Positions 31,261-40,428 of a stretch of DNA of 64,000 bases are shown here, piece after piece. Position 1 is the stretch's first letter, and every line of letters starts with the position of its first letter. The notes under the pieces were generated by a model. That model was not told the DNA's origin. It worked only from the letters and a program-made list of their open reading frames with translations, and did not search any database. Origin of the DNA: Cobetia sp. cqz5-12. Lineage in GTDB: Bacteria > Pseudomonadota > Gammaproteobacteria > Pseudomonadales > Halomonadaceae. The DNA lies in NCBI RefSeq assembly GCF_016495405.1, contig NZ_CP044522.1, positions 2,695,876 through 2,759,875 of the forward strand, written 5' to 3'. The translations under genes and the position numbers were made by a program.

Positions 31261-31340
31261 AGCCAGGGTCAGGACCAGGGCCAGGATCAGAGCCAGGTAG
31301 AAAACCAGGCGAAAGGCCAGGGCCAAGGCCAGAAAGCAGG
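31261..31340. repeat. Degenerate CCAGG hexamer-like repeat
   Basis: About a dozen variants of (G/A)CCAGG and related words follow each other in this gap (for example GCCAGG, GTCAGG, ACCAGG, GCCAGG, ATCAGA). It looks like an eroded simple repeat without coding support. Confidence 0.55.
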
Positions 31341-31388
31341 CCAATGAGTATCAAGCGCCGCGCAGAATGTCAGCCGCGGCCGCCATAT

Positions 31389-32756
31389 TCAAGCCGGTGC
31401 GCCTAGAAGCGCCAGCAGCTCGGAGACCGGGCGTGACTCCAGGTCCATCACGACATCACGCAACCTGGCCGCGCGGTCTCCCAGCACCGGCTCCGCCAGG
31501 GCCTGATACTTGGCCAGCACCTGAGCATCCGTCAGCGGCTTGTCCGGATTGCCCAATGCTTCATGGTCTGCGCTTTCCAGCACCTCGCCACTTTTCAGCA
31601 CGATTCGCGCACGGGCCCAGCGCTCGGCAGGGAAACGGGCATTGAATGCAGCATCCTCCTCGATGACCACCTTGCTCGCCAGCGCCTTGAGCCCGTCATC
31701 GTCAAGGGCATCGCAGACACCTGCCACATCCACGCTGCCCCGCCCCAGGGCACAGGCGACCGACCACGGCAGGCTGTATTGCGCCTGCTCCGTGGTGTCA
31801 GGGTGCATGACATGCAGCCGCTTGCCCTCATGGAAGGTGATGATCTCGATACGCGTGATGTCGTCAGGCTCAGCCACGGCATCTGCCAATGACAGCACCG
31901 CCTCCACTGCCGGCTGCGCCCAGCGACACACCGGATAGGCCTTGAAGTACTGCTCGAACAGATAATGACGCTGACCGAGGTCCTGCCACAGCGCAGCGAC
32001 CTCCGGTGCCGTGACCGTCAATGCCGGCGCTCCGGTGAAGCCATCTTCCGCCAGCAGCGCCGCCGAGATGCCGGTCATCGCGCCCCAGCCGGAGCCATCC
32101 TTGAGCATGGTGGGATGATCGATGCAGCGCATCATCTGGCTGCGCGGCCCATAGAACTCGGCGATGCCCAGCGCGTGGTGCATCGTCTCACGATCAAAGC
32201 CGCGCAGACGCGCAGTCACTGCGGCCACGCCCAGCGCATTCCAGGCCCCCGACGTATGGTAATCGGGGCTCTGGGCATGCAAGGCGATGCCCGCACGCGT
32301 GGCGACTTCATAGCCATAGGCCAGCAACGCCAGAAACGCATGCCCGCTGAGCTGCCGGGTTTGCGGGAGTGCCAGCAGGCCGGGCAACAAGGCCACCCCC
32401 GCATGCCCCTTGGTCAGCACCTGGCCATCGTGGGCATCCAGCGCATCGATCAACCAGCCACCCTGCAGGGCGACACCACTGGAAGAGGCCGTACCGCTGG
32501 CGAACAACAGCGGCAAGTCGCCGCCGTGCTGGCGCGTGACGTAGCGCACCGCCTTGGCGGCCAGGGGAGTCCGCGTCGCACCTGCCGCGACGCCCAGCAA
32601 ATCCAGCAGGCAGCGCTTGGCCTGGTGCAGCTGCTCTGCACTGAGACGGGTGAGATCATATTCATGGATCAGGGACAGCGGCGCAGGCGCCAGGCGATCC
32701 TCGGCAGGTGCATGAGAGGTGGGTATAGCGTGAGGCAGACAATCCGGAGCAGACAT
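31389..32756 (-). CDS. MmgE/PrpD family protein
   Basis: A 455-residue protein of the PrpD/MmgE family (2-methylcitrate dehydratase, iminodisuccinate epimerase and cis-aconitate decarboxylase relatives). Family features are RCLLDLLGVAAGAT near the N-terminus, the HDGQVLTKGHAGVALLPGLLAL region, GFDRETMHHALGIAEFYGPRSQMMRC, KDGSGWGAMTGISAALLAEDGFTG and FKAYPVCRWAQPAVEA. The reaction cannot be assigned; many catabolic clusters carry a PrpD-like isomerase or dehydratase that is not involved in propionate. The start with GGAGAAG upstream was preferred over one 17 codons earlier. Confidence 0.88.
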   Translation of the reverse strand: MSAPDCLPHAIPTSHAPAEDRLAPAPLSLIHEYDLTRLSAEQLHQAKRCLLDLLGVAAGATRTPLAAKAVRYVTRQHGGDLPLLFASGTASSSGVALQGGWLIDALDAHDGQVLTKGHAGVALLPGLLALPQTRQLSGHAFLALLAYGYEVATRAGIALHAQSPDYHTSGAWNALGVAAVTARLRGFDRETMHHALGIAEFYGPRSQMMRCIDHPTMLKDGSGWGAMTGISAALLAEDGFTGAPALTVTAPEVAALWQDLGQRHYLFEQYFKAYPVCRWAQPAVEAVLSLADAVAEPDDITRIEIITFHEGKRLHVMHPDTTEQAQYSLPWSVACALGRGSVDVAGVCDALDDDGLKALASKVVIEEDAAFNARFPAERWARARIVLKSGEVLESADHEALGNPDKPLTDAQVLAKYQALAEPVLGDRAARLRDVVMDLESRPVSELLALLGAPA

Positions 32757-32920
32757 GGGACTTCTCCAATTTGGCAGACACGGAAATGACCAACGGGATG
32801 GCAGCAAATGCGAGCGAGGCAGACGCGGCCGCCAGAGACGACAAGACCGCCCGCAGGCGGCCTTGTCGTGCTGGCATGGCCCCTGAGCCTCGCTGTCAGA
32901 GGATCAGGCGTACCTGAAGG

Positions 32921-33805
32921 TCACTTGAGGCCGTGTTCCTTCAGGAAGTCCTCGGCGACCTGCTCGACAGATTTTCGATCTACATCTACTTGTGAATTCA
33001 AACCAGCCATAACGTTATCGTTGAGCTTTGCTGAGAGCTCATTCATCTGAGCTTCGAGCTCAGGATTGGCTTCAAGGATTTCCTCACGGACTACCGGTGT
33101 TAAAGCATAATCCGGGAAAAAATCCTTATCATCTTCTAGAACGGTTAAATCAAGCGCTGGAATACGGCCATTGGTAGCTGTAGTCATCGCCACATCAACT
33201 TCTCCGCTATCGAGGGATGGCAATGTTAAACCTTGATCCATGCGCTTGATATTCTTCCGCCCGAATTCAAATCCATATTTTTTCTGCATGGGCCGTAAGC
33301 CATCATCACGAGCATAAAATGTAGCATTGGACGCCAAAACTAATTTTTCGCCTGAATTTATTGCTCGCGCCAAATCAGAAATCGTGTTTATTCCTAGCTC
33401 TTTAGCATGTTTTTTACGCATTGCTAAAGCATAGGTGTTGTTAGCTTCTGAAGGGGAAAGCCAGATCAGCCCCTTCTCTCCATCCAGTTGTTTGACCCGC
33501 TGATAAGCTTTCTCTGGAGATAGCTTCTCTGTCACTTTATTATAGCTAATCAACGACGTGCCAGTATATTCCCAATATAAGTCCACCTGACCGTTTTCTT
33601 GGGCATTCCTCAGCACAGCCGTTCCCATACCAGAACGCTCCTGAACATCGTAACCTTTATCTTCAAGATACTGAGTTGTCATGCTGGATAAAATCAGCTG
33701 CTCTGTAAAATTCTTGCCACCCACTGATATTTCTTTAGCATATGCTTGGCTTGACAATATCGACAAAGCCACCGAAAAGCATACGAACAGTTTTGGAAAT
33801 TTCAT
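32921..33805 (-). CDS. Quaternary-amine ABC transporter substrate-binding protein, AT-rich second copy
   Basis: A 294-residue OpuAC/OpuBC-type receptor with signal peptide (MKFPKLFVCFSVALSILSSQAYA) and family motifs VGGKNFTEQLILSSM, QVDLYWEYTGTSL and NNTYALAMRKKHA. It is a diverged paralog of the next receptor gene. Its base composition is foreign: two 60-base samples I counted are about 40% and 47% GC, and codons end in A/T far more than in neighbours, suggesting horizontal acquisition. Yet the last coding bases (32937-32967) are identical over 31 bp to the end of the GC-rich paralog, hinting at recombination there. It ends the transporter operon; the ligand may differ from that of copy 1. 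Confidence 0.9.
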   Translation of the reverse strand: MKFPKLFVCFSVALSILSSQAYAKEISVGGKNFTEQLILSSMTTQYLEDKGYDVQERSGMGTAVLRNAQENGQVDLYWEYTGTSLISYNKVTEKLSPEKAYQRVKQLDGEKGLIWLSPSEANNTYALAMRKKHAKELGINTISDLARAINSGEKLVLASNATFYARDDGLRPMQKKYGFEFGRKNIKRMDQGLTLPSLDSGEVDVAMTTATNGRIPALDLTVLEDDKDFFPDYALTPVVREEILEANPELEAQMNELSAKLNDNVMAGLNSQVDVDRKSVEQVAEDFLKEHGLK

Positions 33806-33883
33806 CGCTGAATCCTTTCATAAACGACATCAAAGGCATTAGAGGGCCGACGCTCACGTCGACCCTATTGTTATAAGAACCAG

Positions 33884-34765
33884 TTATTTGAGGCCATGCT
33901 CCTTCAGGAAGTCCTCGGCGACCTGCTCGATGGTCTTTTTCTCGACATCGACCTGTGCGTTCAGACTCGCCATGGTGTCGTCATTGAGCTCAGCGGACAG
34001 CGCATTCATCTGCGACTCGAGTTCCGGGTTGGCCTTGAGCGACTCCTCACGCACCACCGGCGTCAGGGCGTAGGCCGGGAAGTAGCCCTTGTCGTCCTCG
34101 AGCACCGTGAAGTCGAACGCCGGGATGCGGCCATCGGTAGCGAACACCAGGCCGACATCGACCTGACCATCACGCAGTGCCTGGTAGACCAGACCGGAAT
34201 CCATGCGCTTGACGTCGGCGCGCCCGACACGGAAGTCATAGGCTTTCTGCAGCGGACGCCAGCCATCATCGCGCGCGTAGAATTCGGCGTTCAGTGCGAA
34301 GGACAGCCCCTTGTCGTCGTTGACCGCCTGCGCGAGGTCCGACAATGAGGCGATACCGCGCTCCTGGGCATCCGACTCACGCATCGCCAGTGCGTAGGTA
34401 TTGTTGGCCGCAGACGGCTCCAGCCACACCAGGCCCTTCTCGGCGTCCAGCTCCTTGACGCGGGCATAGGTGTCTTCCGGACTCAGGCGCTCACTGACAT
34501 CGTTGTAGTTGATCAGTGAGGTGCCGGTGTATTCCCAATAGAGATCGATCTGGCCGTTTTCCTGCGCCTGACGGAGTACGGCAGAGCCCATGCCGGAGCG
34601 TTCTTCCACGTCATAGCCCAGGCTTTCCAGATACTGCCCTGTCATGCTCGCCAGAATCTGTTGTTCAGTGAAGTTCTTGCCCCCCACCACGATCTCTTCG
34701 GCGTGCGCCGTCGAGAGGGAAGCGGCCAGTGCCGCGCCGGTCAGCAGAGTCGTCAAGGTCTTCAT
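33884..34765 (-). CDS. Quaternary-amine ABC transporter substrate-binding protein, copy 1
   Basis: Periplasmic receptor (293 residues) of the OpuC/OsmF class: signal peptide ending STAHAEE, VGGKNFTEQQILASMTGQYLE, ENGQIDLYWEYTGTSLINYNDV, FYARDDGWRPLQKAYDFRVG and a Lys-rich C-terminus EDFLKEHGLK. Typical ligands are glycine betaine, choline, carnitine or proline betaine. It has normal host-like GC content and lies 102 bases after the permease gene, so it is the original receptor of this transporter. Confidence 0.92.
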   Translation of the reverse strand: MKTLTTLLTGAALAASLSTAHAEEIVVGGKNFTEQQILASMTGQYLESLGYDVEERSGMGSAVLRQAQENGQIDLYWEYTGTSLINYNDVSERLSPEDTYARVKELDAEKGLVWLEPSAANNTYALAMRESDAQERGIASLSDLAQAVNDDKGLSFALNAEFYARDDGWRPLQKAYDFRVGRADVKRMDSGLVYQALRDGQVDVGLVFATDGRIPAFDFTVLEDDKGYFPAYALTPVVREESLKANPELESQMNALSAELNDDTMASLNAQVDVEKKTIEQVAEDFLKEHGLK

Positions 34766-34867
34766 GGTGTTCTCCTATCCTGTGAAAAGTCGGTCCAGCT
34801 GGTTGTTATTGTTCAGGTATTGCAGTCTGTCACCACGCGCCGAGCGGGCCGGCTCGTGGGTCTTCGT

Positions 34868-35599
34868 TCATGCCCGCGCCGGGTTGACGCCTCGCGGCAC
34901 CACGAGGAAGGCCACCAAGGCCACCAGCACATCCACCCCGATCGCCAGCAGCGCCGTGGGAATGGCACCGGACAGCATCATGATGGGGTCATAGAGATCG
35001 ATCCCGGTAAAGATCAGCTCCCCCAGTCCACCGGCGCCGATCAGGAAGGCCAACGGTACCGTGCCGACATTGATGGCCAGAGCAGTACGAATCCCGGCGA
35101 ACATGACATACAGCGCATTGGGCAACTCGACCCGCACCAGGCGCTGAAGTGGCGACATGCCGATCCCGGCCGCCGCTTCCTTCAAGGCAGGTGAGACTCC
35201 CTTGAGCCCCGTGTAGGTATTGCGGGTGATGGGCAGCAGGGTCGCGACGAACAGACCGAAGACCGCCGGCACGGTGCCGATGCCCAGAAAGCTCATCGAC
35301 AGTGCCAGCACCGCCAGCGTCGGGATGGTGGTGCCCACGTTGAGCACTTGCATGGCGGATTCGGCGTAGCGCGTCATGCTGGGTCGCGACAGGATGATGC
35401 CCAACGGGACCGCGACCAGGATCGCCAGCCCGCCTGAGAGTGCCGTCAACCAGAGGTGTTGTACCGTCAGGAACTGGATGTCGGGTATATAGAAGAGAAA
35501 CTCTTCGATCACGCCACTCGATTGGCTCCAGACCCCGGCCATGAAGATCGCGGCCACGGCCACCAGCCGCAGCAAGCCCGTGAATTTGAGTGTCGGCAT
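34868..35599 (-). CDS. Quaternary-amine ABC transporter permease (OpuBD/OpuBB type)
   Basis: Inner-membrane subunit of 243 residues with five or six hydrophobic segments. The ProW-family loop LLPITRNTYTGLKGVSPALKEAAAGIGMSPLQRLVRVELPNAL is complete near residue 125, and LIGAGGLGELIFTGI follows. The ATG at 35599 was selected because it lies just after the ATPase stop (4 bases); longer frames would overlap the ATPase. Together with the second permease at 36831 it forms the heterodimeric channel. Confidence 0.92.
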   Translation of the reverse strand: MPTLKFTGLLRLVAVAAIFMAGVWSQSSGVIEEFLFYIPDIQFLTVQHLWLTALSGGLAILVAVPLGIILSRPSMTRYAESAMQVLNVGTTIPTLAVLALSMSFLGIGTVPAVFGLFVATLLPITRNTYTGLKGVSPALKEAAAGIGMSPLQRLVRVELPNALYVMFAGIRTALAINVGTVPLAFLIGAGGLGELIFTGIDLYDPIMMLSGAIPTALLAIGVDVLVALVAFLVVPRGVNPARA

Positions 35600-35603
35600 G
35601 GGC

Positions 35604-36785
35604 TTACTCCTTGTGCAGCGTGGTCGCGGACATCTCAGCCTGCTGGCCCGCAGCCCCGCCACCTGAATGCGCCCGATAGCGAGACCCCAGATGGTGGGTG
35701 ATGGCGCGCTGCGTGATCTGCCCGACGATTCGTCCCTCATCATCGACGCACGGCATCCAGGTCATGTCGTTGGCAAACATCAGTGAGGCGACCTTGCGCA
35801 GGTCATCATCCAGGGTGACCACGACGGGCACGCTCTGGAAGTGATCACGGCAATGGCCCCTGGAGGTGCGTGCGATGGCAGCACTGATGATCCCGACCGG
35901 CTGACGCTTGTCGTTCACCATCACGATGCTGTTCTGGTAGCCATAGGATTCAATGCGCTCGAGCGCCGTGGTCAGGGTGTCATCGGGCGTGACCATGCCG
36001 ATACCTTCGCTGGCCAGATCACGCACCTTGACCAAGTTGAGGCGCTTCAGGGCACGGTCCTCGCCCAGGAAGGATTCGACGAACTCGTTCTTCGGCGCGG
36101 CCAGCAATTCATCGGGCGGTGAATACTGCACCAGCTTGCCGCCGCGGAAGATGGCGATGCGATCGCCCATCTTGATCGCCTCATCGATATCGTGACTGAC
36201 GAACATGATGGTCTTCTTGAGGTCCTGCTGCATCTTGAGGAACTCATCCTGGATCACCGCACGGTTGATGGGGTCAATCGCGCCGAAGGGCTCATCCATC
36301 AGCATCACGGGCGGATCTGCCGCCAGAGCACGCGCAACGCCGATACGCTGTTGCTGGCCACCGGACAGTTCACTCGGATAACGCTTGAGAAACGCATCAG
36401 GCTCCAGCGCGATCATGCGCATCATCTCGCGCGCACGCTCGCGATAGCGGGTCTTGTCCCAACCCAGCAGCTTGGGCACCACCGTGATGTTCTCCTCGAT
36501 GGTCATGTTCGGGAACAGGCCGATCTGCTGGATCACGTAGCCGATATTGCGGCGCAAGTCCTGGGTATTGAGGTTGGTAGTATCTTCACCGTTGATCAGT
36601 ACTCGCCCGGAAGTCGGGCGAATGATGCGATTGATCATCTTGAGGCTGGTGGTCTTGCCGCAGCCGGAGGGGCCGAGCAGGATGCAGATCTCACCGCTCG
36701 GGACCTTCATGCTGATATGGTCAGCCGCCGTCACGGCGCCTTTCGGGGTATCGAAGACTTTTGTCAGGTTGTCGAGTTCGATCAT
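35604..36785 (-). CDS. Quaternary-amine ABC transporter ATP-binding protein with CBS domains
   Basis: A 393-residue OpuBA/ProV-type ATPase: Walker [19 protein letters not shown] near residue 36, signature [16 protein letters not shown], Walker [14 protein letters not shown] and switch His VSHDIDEAI. Two CBS motifs follow ([26 protein letters not shown] and [26 protein letters not shown]); in OpuA these tandem CBS domains sense ionic strength or cyclic-di-AMP. The last 25 residues are poorly conserved. Linked to both permeases, with gaps of 45 and 4 bases. Confidence 0.94.
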   Translation of the reverse strand: MIELDNLTKVFDTPKGAVTAADHISMKVPSGEICILLGPSGCGKTTSLKMINRIIRPTSGRVLINGEDTTNLNTQDLRRNIGYVIQQIGLFPNMTIEENITVVPKLLGWDKTRYRERAREMMRMIALEPDAFLKRYPSELSGGQQQRIGVARALAADPPVMLMDEPFGAIDPINRAVIQDEFLKMQQDLKKTIMFVSHDIDEAIKMGDRIAIFRGGKLVQYSPPDELLAAPKNEFVESFLGEDRALKRLNLVKVRDLASEGIGMVTPDDTLTTALERIESYGYQNSIVMVNDKRQPVGIISAAIARTSRGHCRDHFQSVPVVVTLDDDLRKVASLMFANDMTWMPCVDDEGRIVGQITQRAITHHLGSRYRAHSGGGAAGQQAEMSATTLHKE

Positions 36786-36830
36786 GAAGCGTTCCTTGTC
36801 GTGTTGGCAGAATCGCGCGCGAATGACGCG

Positions 36831-37499
36831 TCAGGCGGCGGCCGCTGTCGTGCGGTCCATGCCCTTGGGCGTCAGGCGCTTCTGCAGCGCCAACAATGCA
36901 TAGTCGACGAGGATGGCCAGCACGCTGACCGCCACCGCCCCGACAATCAGCTGACGTGGATCTGACTGGGAAATGCCACGGCTGATGAAGGTGCCAAGCC
37001 CCCCGGCACCGATATAGGCCGCAATCGCCATCACCCCGATATTCAGCACCACGGCGGTGCGCACACCGGCCATGATGATCGGCACGGCCAACGGAATCTC
37101 CACCATCCACAGACGCTGATTCTGGCTCATGCCCACCCCTCTGGCCGCTTCACGCAGCGCCGGGTCGACATTGTTGATCGCGGTGTAGGTGTTGCGAATG
37201 ATCGGCAGCTGCGAATACAGCAACACGGCAATCACGGCCGGCACATAGCCGATGCCCTGCCCGATCAACGACAGGATCGGAATCATGATGCCGAACAACG
37301 CGATGGAAGGGATCGTCACGATGATCGAGGCGATATACAGAACGGTCTTGGCGGCTCGCTCGTTCTTGGTGATCGCGATACCGATGGGCACGCCCGTCAG
37401 GGTGGCGATTCCCACCGCCACCCCGACCAGCGAGATGTGCTCAAGCGTGCGTGTGGTCAAGAGCTCCAGATTGTCCAGAGCATACTGGATCAGTTCCAA
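36831..37499 (-). CDS. Quaternary-amine ABC transporter permease, first gene of operon
   Basis: A ProW-family permease of 222 residues. I place the start at a TTG (37499) with an AAGGAG site 7 bases upstream; longer in-frame starts lack a ribosome-binding site. Typical loop: LPIIRNTYTAINNVDPALREAARGVGMSQNQRLWMVEIPLAVPII near residue 125, then YIGAGGLGTFISRGI. It heads the operon permease, ATPase, permease, receptor 1, receptor 2, possibly continuing into the PrpD and nitrilase-like genes. Confidence 0.9.
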   Translation of the reverse strand: MELIQYALDNLELLTTRTLEHISLVGVAVGIATLTGVPIGIAITKNERAAKTVLYIASIIVTIPSIALFGIMIPILSLIGQGIGYVPAVIAVLLYSQLPIIRNTYTAINNVDPALREAARGVGMSQNQRLWMVEIPLAVPIIMAGVRTAVVLNIGVMAIAAYIGAGGLGTFISRGISQSDPRQLIVGAVAVSVLAILVDYALLALQKRLTPKGMDRTTAAAA

Positions 37500-38071
37500 G
37501 CGAGATCTCCTTGCTTTTATTGTGTTCTGCACAGACTCCACACCGCGACGCACGCCTGATGATCAAAGCTCGAAGCATCAGAGCCCGAAAGATCAGGGCA
37601 ACAAGGTCAGAGTCGTCAGGCACGACGGAAGCCGGTCGATGTGGGAATCTGCTTAGCTTAGCAAAGCGAGATAGCAGTTATTTATCGATTTGGATGAGCA
37701 TGCAAAATGCCAGTTATCAAGAACAGTGATCCTCCTTGCCCCATGCGACCCCGAGGGCACGACTGGCCCACCGACGGCAGGTGTCACTGATTCGCTTTGC
37801 AGGTTTAGGGCCAATTTGTCACCGCTATCCGCCTTGTACGCGACGATGGTAACAAAAAAGCCAAAACAATTTATAAATCATCCATTTAGCATATATAGGC
37901 AGGCCCTACCCCCAGCGAAATGACGGTCATGCAGCGGGCGCGAGCCTTCCACCCCCTCAACTCCATAAGAAAAATGCATACCCTCCAATAACACTCACCC
38001 CCTACTTAGGTCCCATGCCTCGCTCCCATAATGGCCACGATATACAACCGTGCTAATGGAGAGATGCCTGC
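37500..38071. other. Divergent control region between the betaine-type transporter and tmpAB
   Basis: No gene is supported in these 572 bases. The interval is AT-richer around 37845-37900. It should contain promoters for the minus-strand transporter and the plus-strand tmpAB pair, but I cannot name a convincing -35/-10 pair or operator. A GGAGAG ribosome-binding site lies just before 38072. Confidence 0.5.
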
Positions 38072-39241
38072 ATGTCCCTGACCAATGCCCTGTCCGACGC
38101 GCTGCCGCTGACCCTGAGCGAGTCGCCGCTGTCACTGAACCTGATCACCGCTGAAGGCCACGAGCCGGTCAGCCCGCTGTGGCTGCGCGAGCGCACCCAG
38201 GACCCGGAGCAGCTCGATGAGGTCACCACCCAGCGTCTGTTCGATTCGCATGCCATCGACGTCAATCTCGAGTTGACCGCGGCGCGCCCGGTCGATGAGA
38301 CGCACGTGGAATTCACTTTCAGTGACGGGCATTGCGAGGTGTATGACCTCACCCTGCTGGCGCATGAGCTGCAGGGCATCACGCCGTTCCCCAAGGCCGA
38401 GAGCTGGGATGCGGGCATCGATCAGCAGGCGCAGCGCGTCGACTGGGAGAAGATGGGCAACAATGAGGACTTCCAGAAGGCACTGGAGGCCTATCTGCGC
38501 TTTGGCTACATCATCGTGCAGAACGTGCCGACCGATCCGGAGCGCATTCTGGAAGTGGCCGGTCACTTCGGCTACGTGAAGGACACCAACTTCGGCAGCT
38601 ACTTCGAGGTGTATTCGCGCCCGACCGGCAACGATCTCGCCTATCGCAGCGTGGCACTTGGACCGCACACCGATAATCCGTATCGTGATCCGGTGCCGGG
38701 CATCCAGATGCTGCATTGCCTGGTCAACGAGACCACTGGCGGCCTGTCCACGCTGGTCGACAGCCTGAATGCGCTCAAGCAGCTCAAGGCCGAGATGCCG
38801 GAAGGCTATGAACTGCTGCGTACCACCCCGGTGGGCTTCCGCTTCCTGGATGCCGGTACCGAGCTGACCACCCGTCGCTGCGTGATCCGTGAGAGCGCCG
38901 ATGGTGAGCCGATCGGCGTCAACTACAGCCCGCGTCTTGATCATCTGCCGCACATGTCGCTGGAGAACACGCGCCGCTACCATCAGGCCCGCCAGCGTCT
39001 GGGGCAGCTGTTCCAGGACCCTGCCAACGAGATTCGCTTCCAGCTCGAGTCCGGTGAGTTGATGATGTTCGACAACACCCGCGTGCTGCATGGCCGTACG
39101 GCGTTCGACACCAATGAGGGGCATCGTCACCTGCAGGGCTGCTACATGGACAGCGACGGCCCGCGTGAGCGCTTCGCCACGACCCTGATGCGTCAGCGTC
39201 AGCAGCAGGCACAACAAGAAAACCGTGAGGAAATGGCGTAA
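38072..39241 (+). CDS. tmpA: TmpA-like Fe(II)/2OG dioxygenase (2-trimethylaminoethylphosphonate hydroxylase)
   Basis: A 389-residue oxygenase of the gamma-butyrobetaine hydroxylase/TauD superfamily, with an N-terminal DUF971-like domain (to about residue 110) and a catalytic domain. The facial triad is His199-Thr-Asp201 (LGPHTDNPYRDP) and His340 (VLHGRTAF), with Arg342 as candidate 2-oxoglutarate contact. Proteins like this were first annotated as betaine hydroxylases, but next to an HD-domain oxygenase they match TmpA, which hydroxylates trimethylaminoethylphosphonate at C1. The tmpB start shares the last base of the tmpA stop. A true gamma-butyrobetaine hydroxylase (carnitine synthesis) is the alternative; the HD partner argues against it. 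Confidence 0.85.
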   Translation: MSLTNALSDALPLTLSESPLSLNLITAEGHEPVSPLWLRERTQDPEQLDEVTTQRLFDSHAIDVNLELTAARPVDETHVEFTFSDGHCEVYDLTLLAHELQGITPFPKAESWDAGIDQQAQRVDWEKMGNNEDFQKALEAYLRFGYIIVQNVPTDPERILEVAGHFGYVKDTNFGSYFEVYSRPTGNDLAYRSVALGPHTDNPYRDPVPGIQMLHCLVNETTGGLSTLVDSLNALKQLKAEMPEGYELLRTTPVGFRFLDAGTELTTRRCVIRESADGEPIGVNYSPRLDHLPHMSLENTRRYHQARQRLGQLFQDPANEIRFQLESGELMMFDNTRVLHGRTAFDTNEGHRHLQGCYMDSDGPRERFATTLMRQRQQQAQQENREEMA

Positions 39242-39840
39242 TGGATCAGGTTTCATTCACCCAGATGAAGGACGGCACCGCAGAAGACTATGCGTTGCTC
39301 GAGCGTCTTGAAGACCAGTTCAATGAAGGGCTGGTGGAGCGTCTCAAGCTTGCCCTGCGCAAGCTCGATGATGGTCTGAGCGGCTACAAGGTCAGCCGTC
39401 TGGAGCACTCCCTGCAGTCAGCGGCACGTGCCGAAGCCGACGGTGGCGATGATGATCTCGTCGTCGCGACCCTCCTGCATGACCTGGGTGACGAGCTGGC
39501 GCCCTACAATCACTCGCAGCTGGCCGCCGCCATCATTCGCCCGTATGTGCGTGCCGAGGTCACCTGGATCATCCACCACCATGGACTGTTCCAGAAGTTC
39601 TACTACGGTCACTTCTACGGCGAGGACCGCAACGAGCGCGAGATCTACAAGGATCACCCCTGGTATCAGAAGTGTGTGGATTTCTGCGAGCGTTATGATC
39701 AGGCGGCCTTCGATCCGGACTATCCGACCCCGCCGCTGGAGCACTTCGAGCCGGCTCTGCGTCGCGTCTTCGCACGCAAGCCCTTCGATCCGGACGTGAT
39801 CGGCGAAGAGCCCGCCGGCGGTTTCGACAGCCGCGTCTGA
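39241..39840 (+). CDS. tmpB: TmpB/PhnZ-like HD-domain phosphonate oxygenase
   Basis: A 199-residue HD-domain protein of the mixed-valent diiron oxygenase group. Metal-ligand candidates are His56 (EHSLQSA), His80-Asp81 (TLLHDLGDE), His91 or nearby (YNHS), His112-114 (WIIHHHG) and Asp153 (ERYDQA), arranged as in PhnZ. With TmpA it would oxidatively cleave the C-P bond of hydroxylated trimethylaminoethylphosphonate, releasing phosphate and glycine betaine. It is coupled to tmpA by a one-base overlap and followed by a terminator. The related PhnZ uses hydroxylated 2-aminoethylphosphonate, but its partner PhnY is a phytanoyl-type oxygenase, unlike the neighbour here. Confidence 0.85.
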   Translation: MDQVSFTQMKDGTAEDYALLERLEDQFNEGLVERLKLALRKLDDGLSGYKVSRLEHSLQSAARAEADGGDDDLVVATLLHDLGDELAPYNHSQLAAAIIRPYVRAEVTWIIHHHGLFQKFYYGHFYGEDRNEREIYKDHPWYQKCVDFCERYDQAAFDPDYPTPPLEHFEPALRRVFARKPFDPDVIGEEPAGGFDSRV

Positions 39841-39897
39841 ACGTGTGGATGGCGGGCGCATGAATCGCGCCTGACCTCCTCCGCTCCTGTGCTTGAC

Positions 39898-39932
39898 CAT
39901 TGCCCCCACTGGCTCGCCCAGTGGGGGCAATG
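39898..39932 (+). terminator. Terminator after tmpAB
   Basis: A 15-bp perfect stem (CATTGCCCCCACTGG and its complement) with a 5-base loop, followed by TGGTTTGT, 57 bases after the tmpB stop. Confidence 0.7.
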
Positions 39933-40101
39933 TGGTTTGTGGGCGTTGCGTTGAGCGCACCACGCCAACAGGGGGTTGAACCTCGCCACTCAGCCTTCAT
40001 CATCGTGGGGCAAGGCAAATATCCATGAAGACTGTCCCTGATGATGCGGCAGTCTCGCTCCTTGAGACGCATTCCCCCTCCCCGACCCGACAGGCAGACA
40101 C

Positions 40102-40428
40102 ATGGAACACCTCTTCATCTATGGCCCGCTGGGGCCAGGCGGACTCAACGAACATGTCATCGCCAACATCGATGGCGAATGGCGCCCGGCCTATCTGCGC
40201 GGCCGACTCGAGAACAGCGATCAGGGTACCGAGCACAACTTCCCCGGGCTGGTGGTCGACAACACGGGGCAGGTGATACGCGGCCACGTCTTTTCCTCAC
40301 CGCAGCTGCCCGAGCATTGGGACGCTCTCGATGACTTCGAGGGCCCCATCTATCAGCGTCGCGTCACCACCGTCATTCTCGACGACAATCGTGAGCTCGA
40401 GGTCTATGTCTATGCACTGGCGATGTGA
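40102..40428 (+). CDS. Gamma-glutamylcyclotransferase (AIG2)-like protein
   Basis: A 108-residue protein of the gamma-glutamylcyclotransferase-like fold: N-terminal LFIYGPLGPGG (YGxLxPGG motif), PAYLRGRLEN, FPGLVVDN and the catalytic-type Glu in WDALDDFEGPIYQRR. Known members act on gamma-glutamyl amines or related amides. The substrate is unknown here. The protein is short but complete compared with bacterial YtfP-type homologues. It stands alone between tmpAB and the GFA gene. Confidence 0.85.
   Translation: MEHLFIYGPLGPGGLNEHVIANIDGEWRPAYLRGRLENSDQGTEHNFPGLVVDNTGQVIRGHVFSSPQLPEHWDALDDFEGPIYQRRVTTVILDDNRELEVYVYALAM

Noticed and set aside
38072-39241. Gamma-butyrobetaine hydroxylase (carnitine biosynthesis)
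   Set aside because: The coupled HD-domain oxygenase gene and absence of other carnitine genes favour TmpA; kept as an alternative only.
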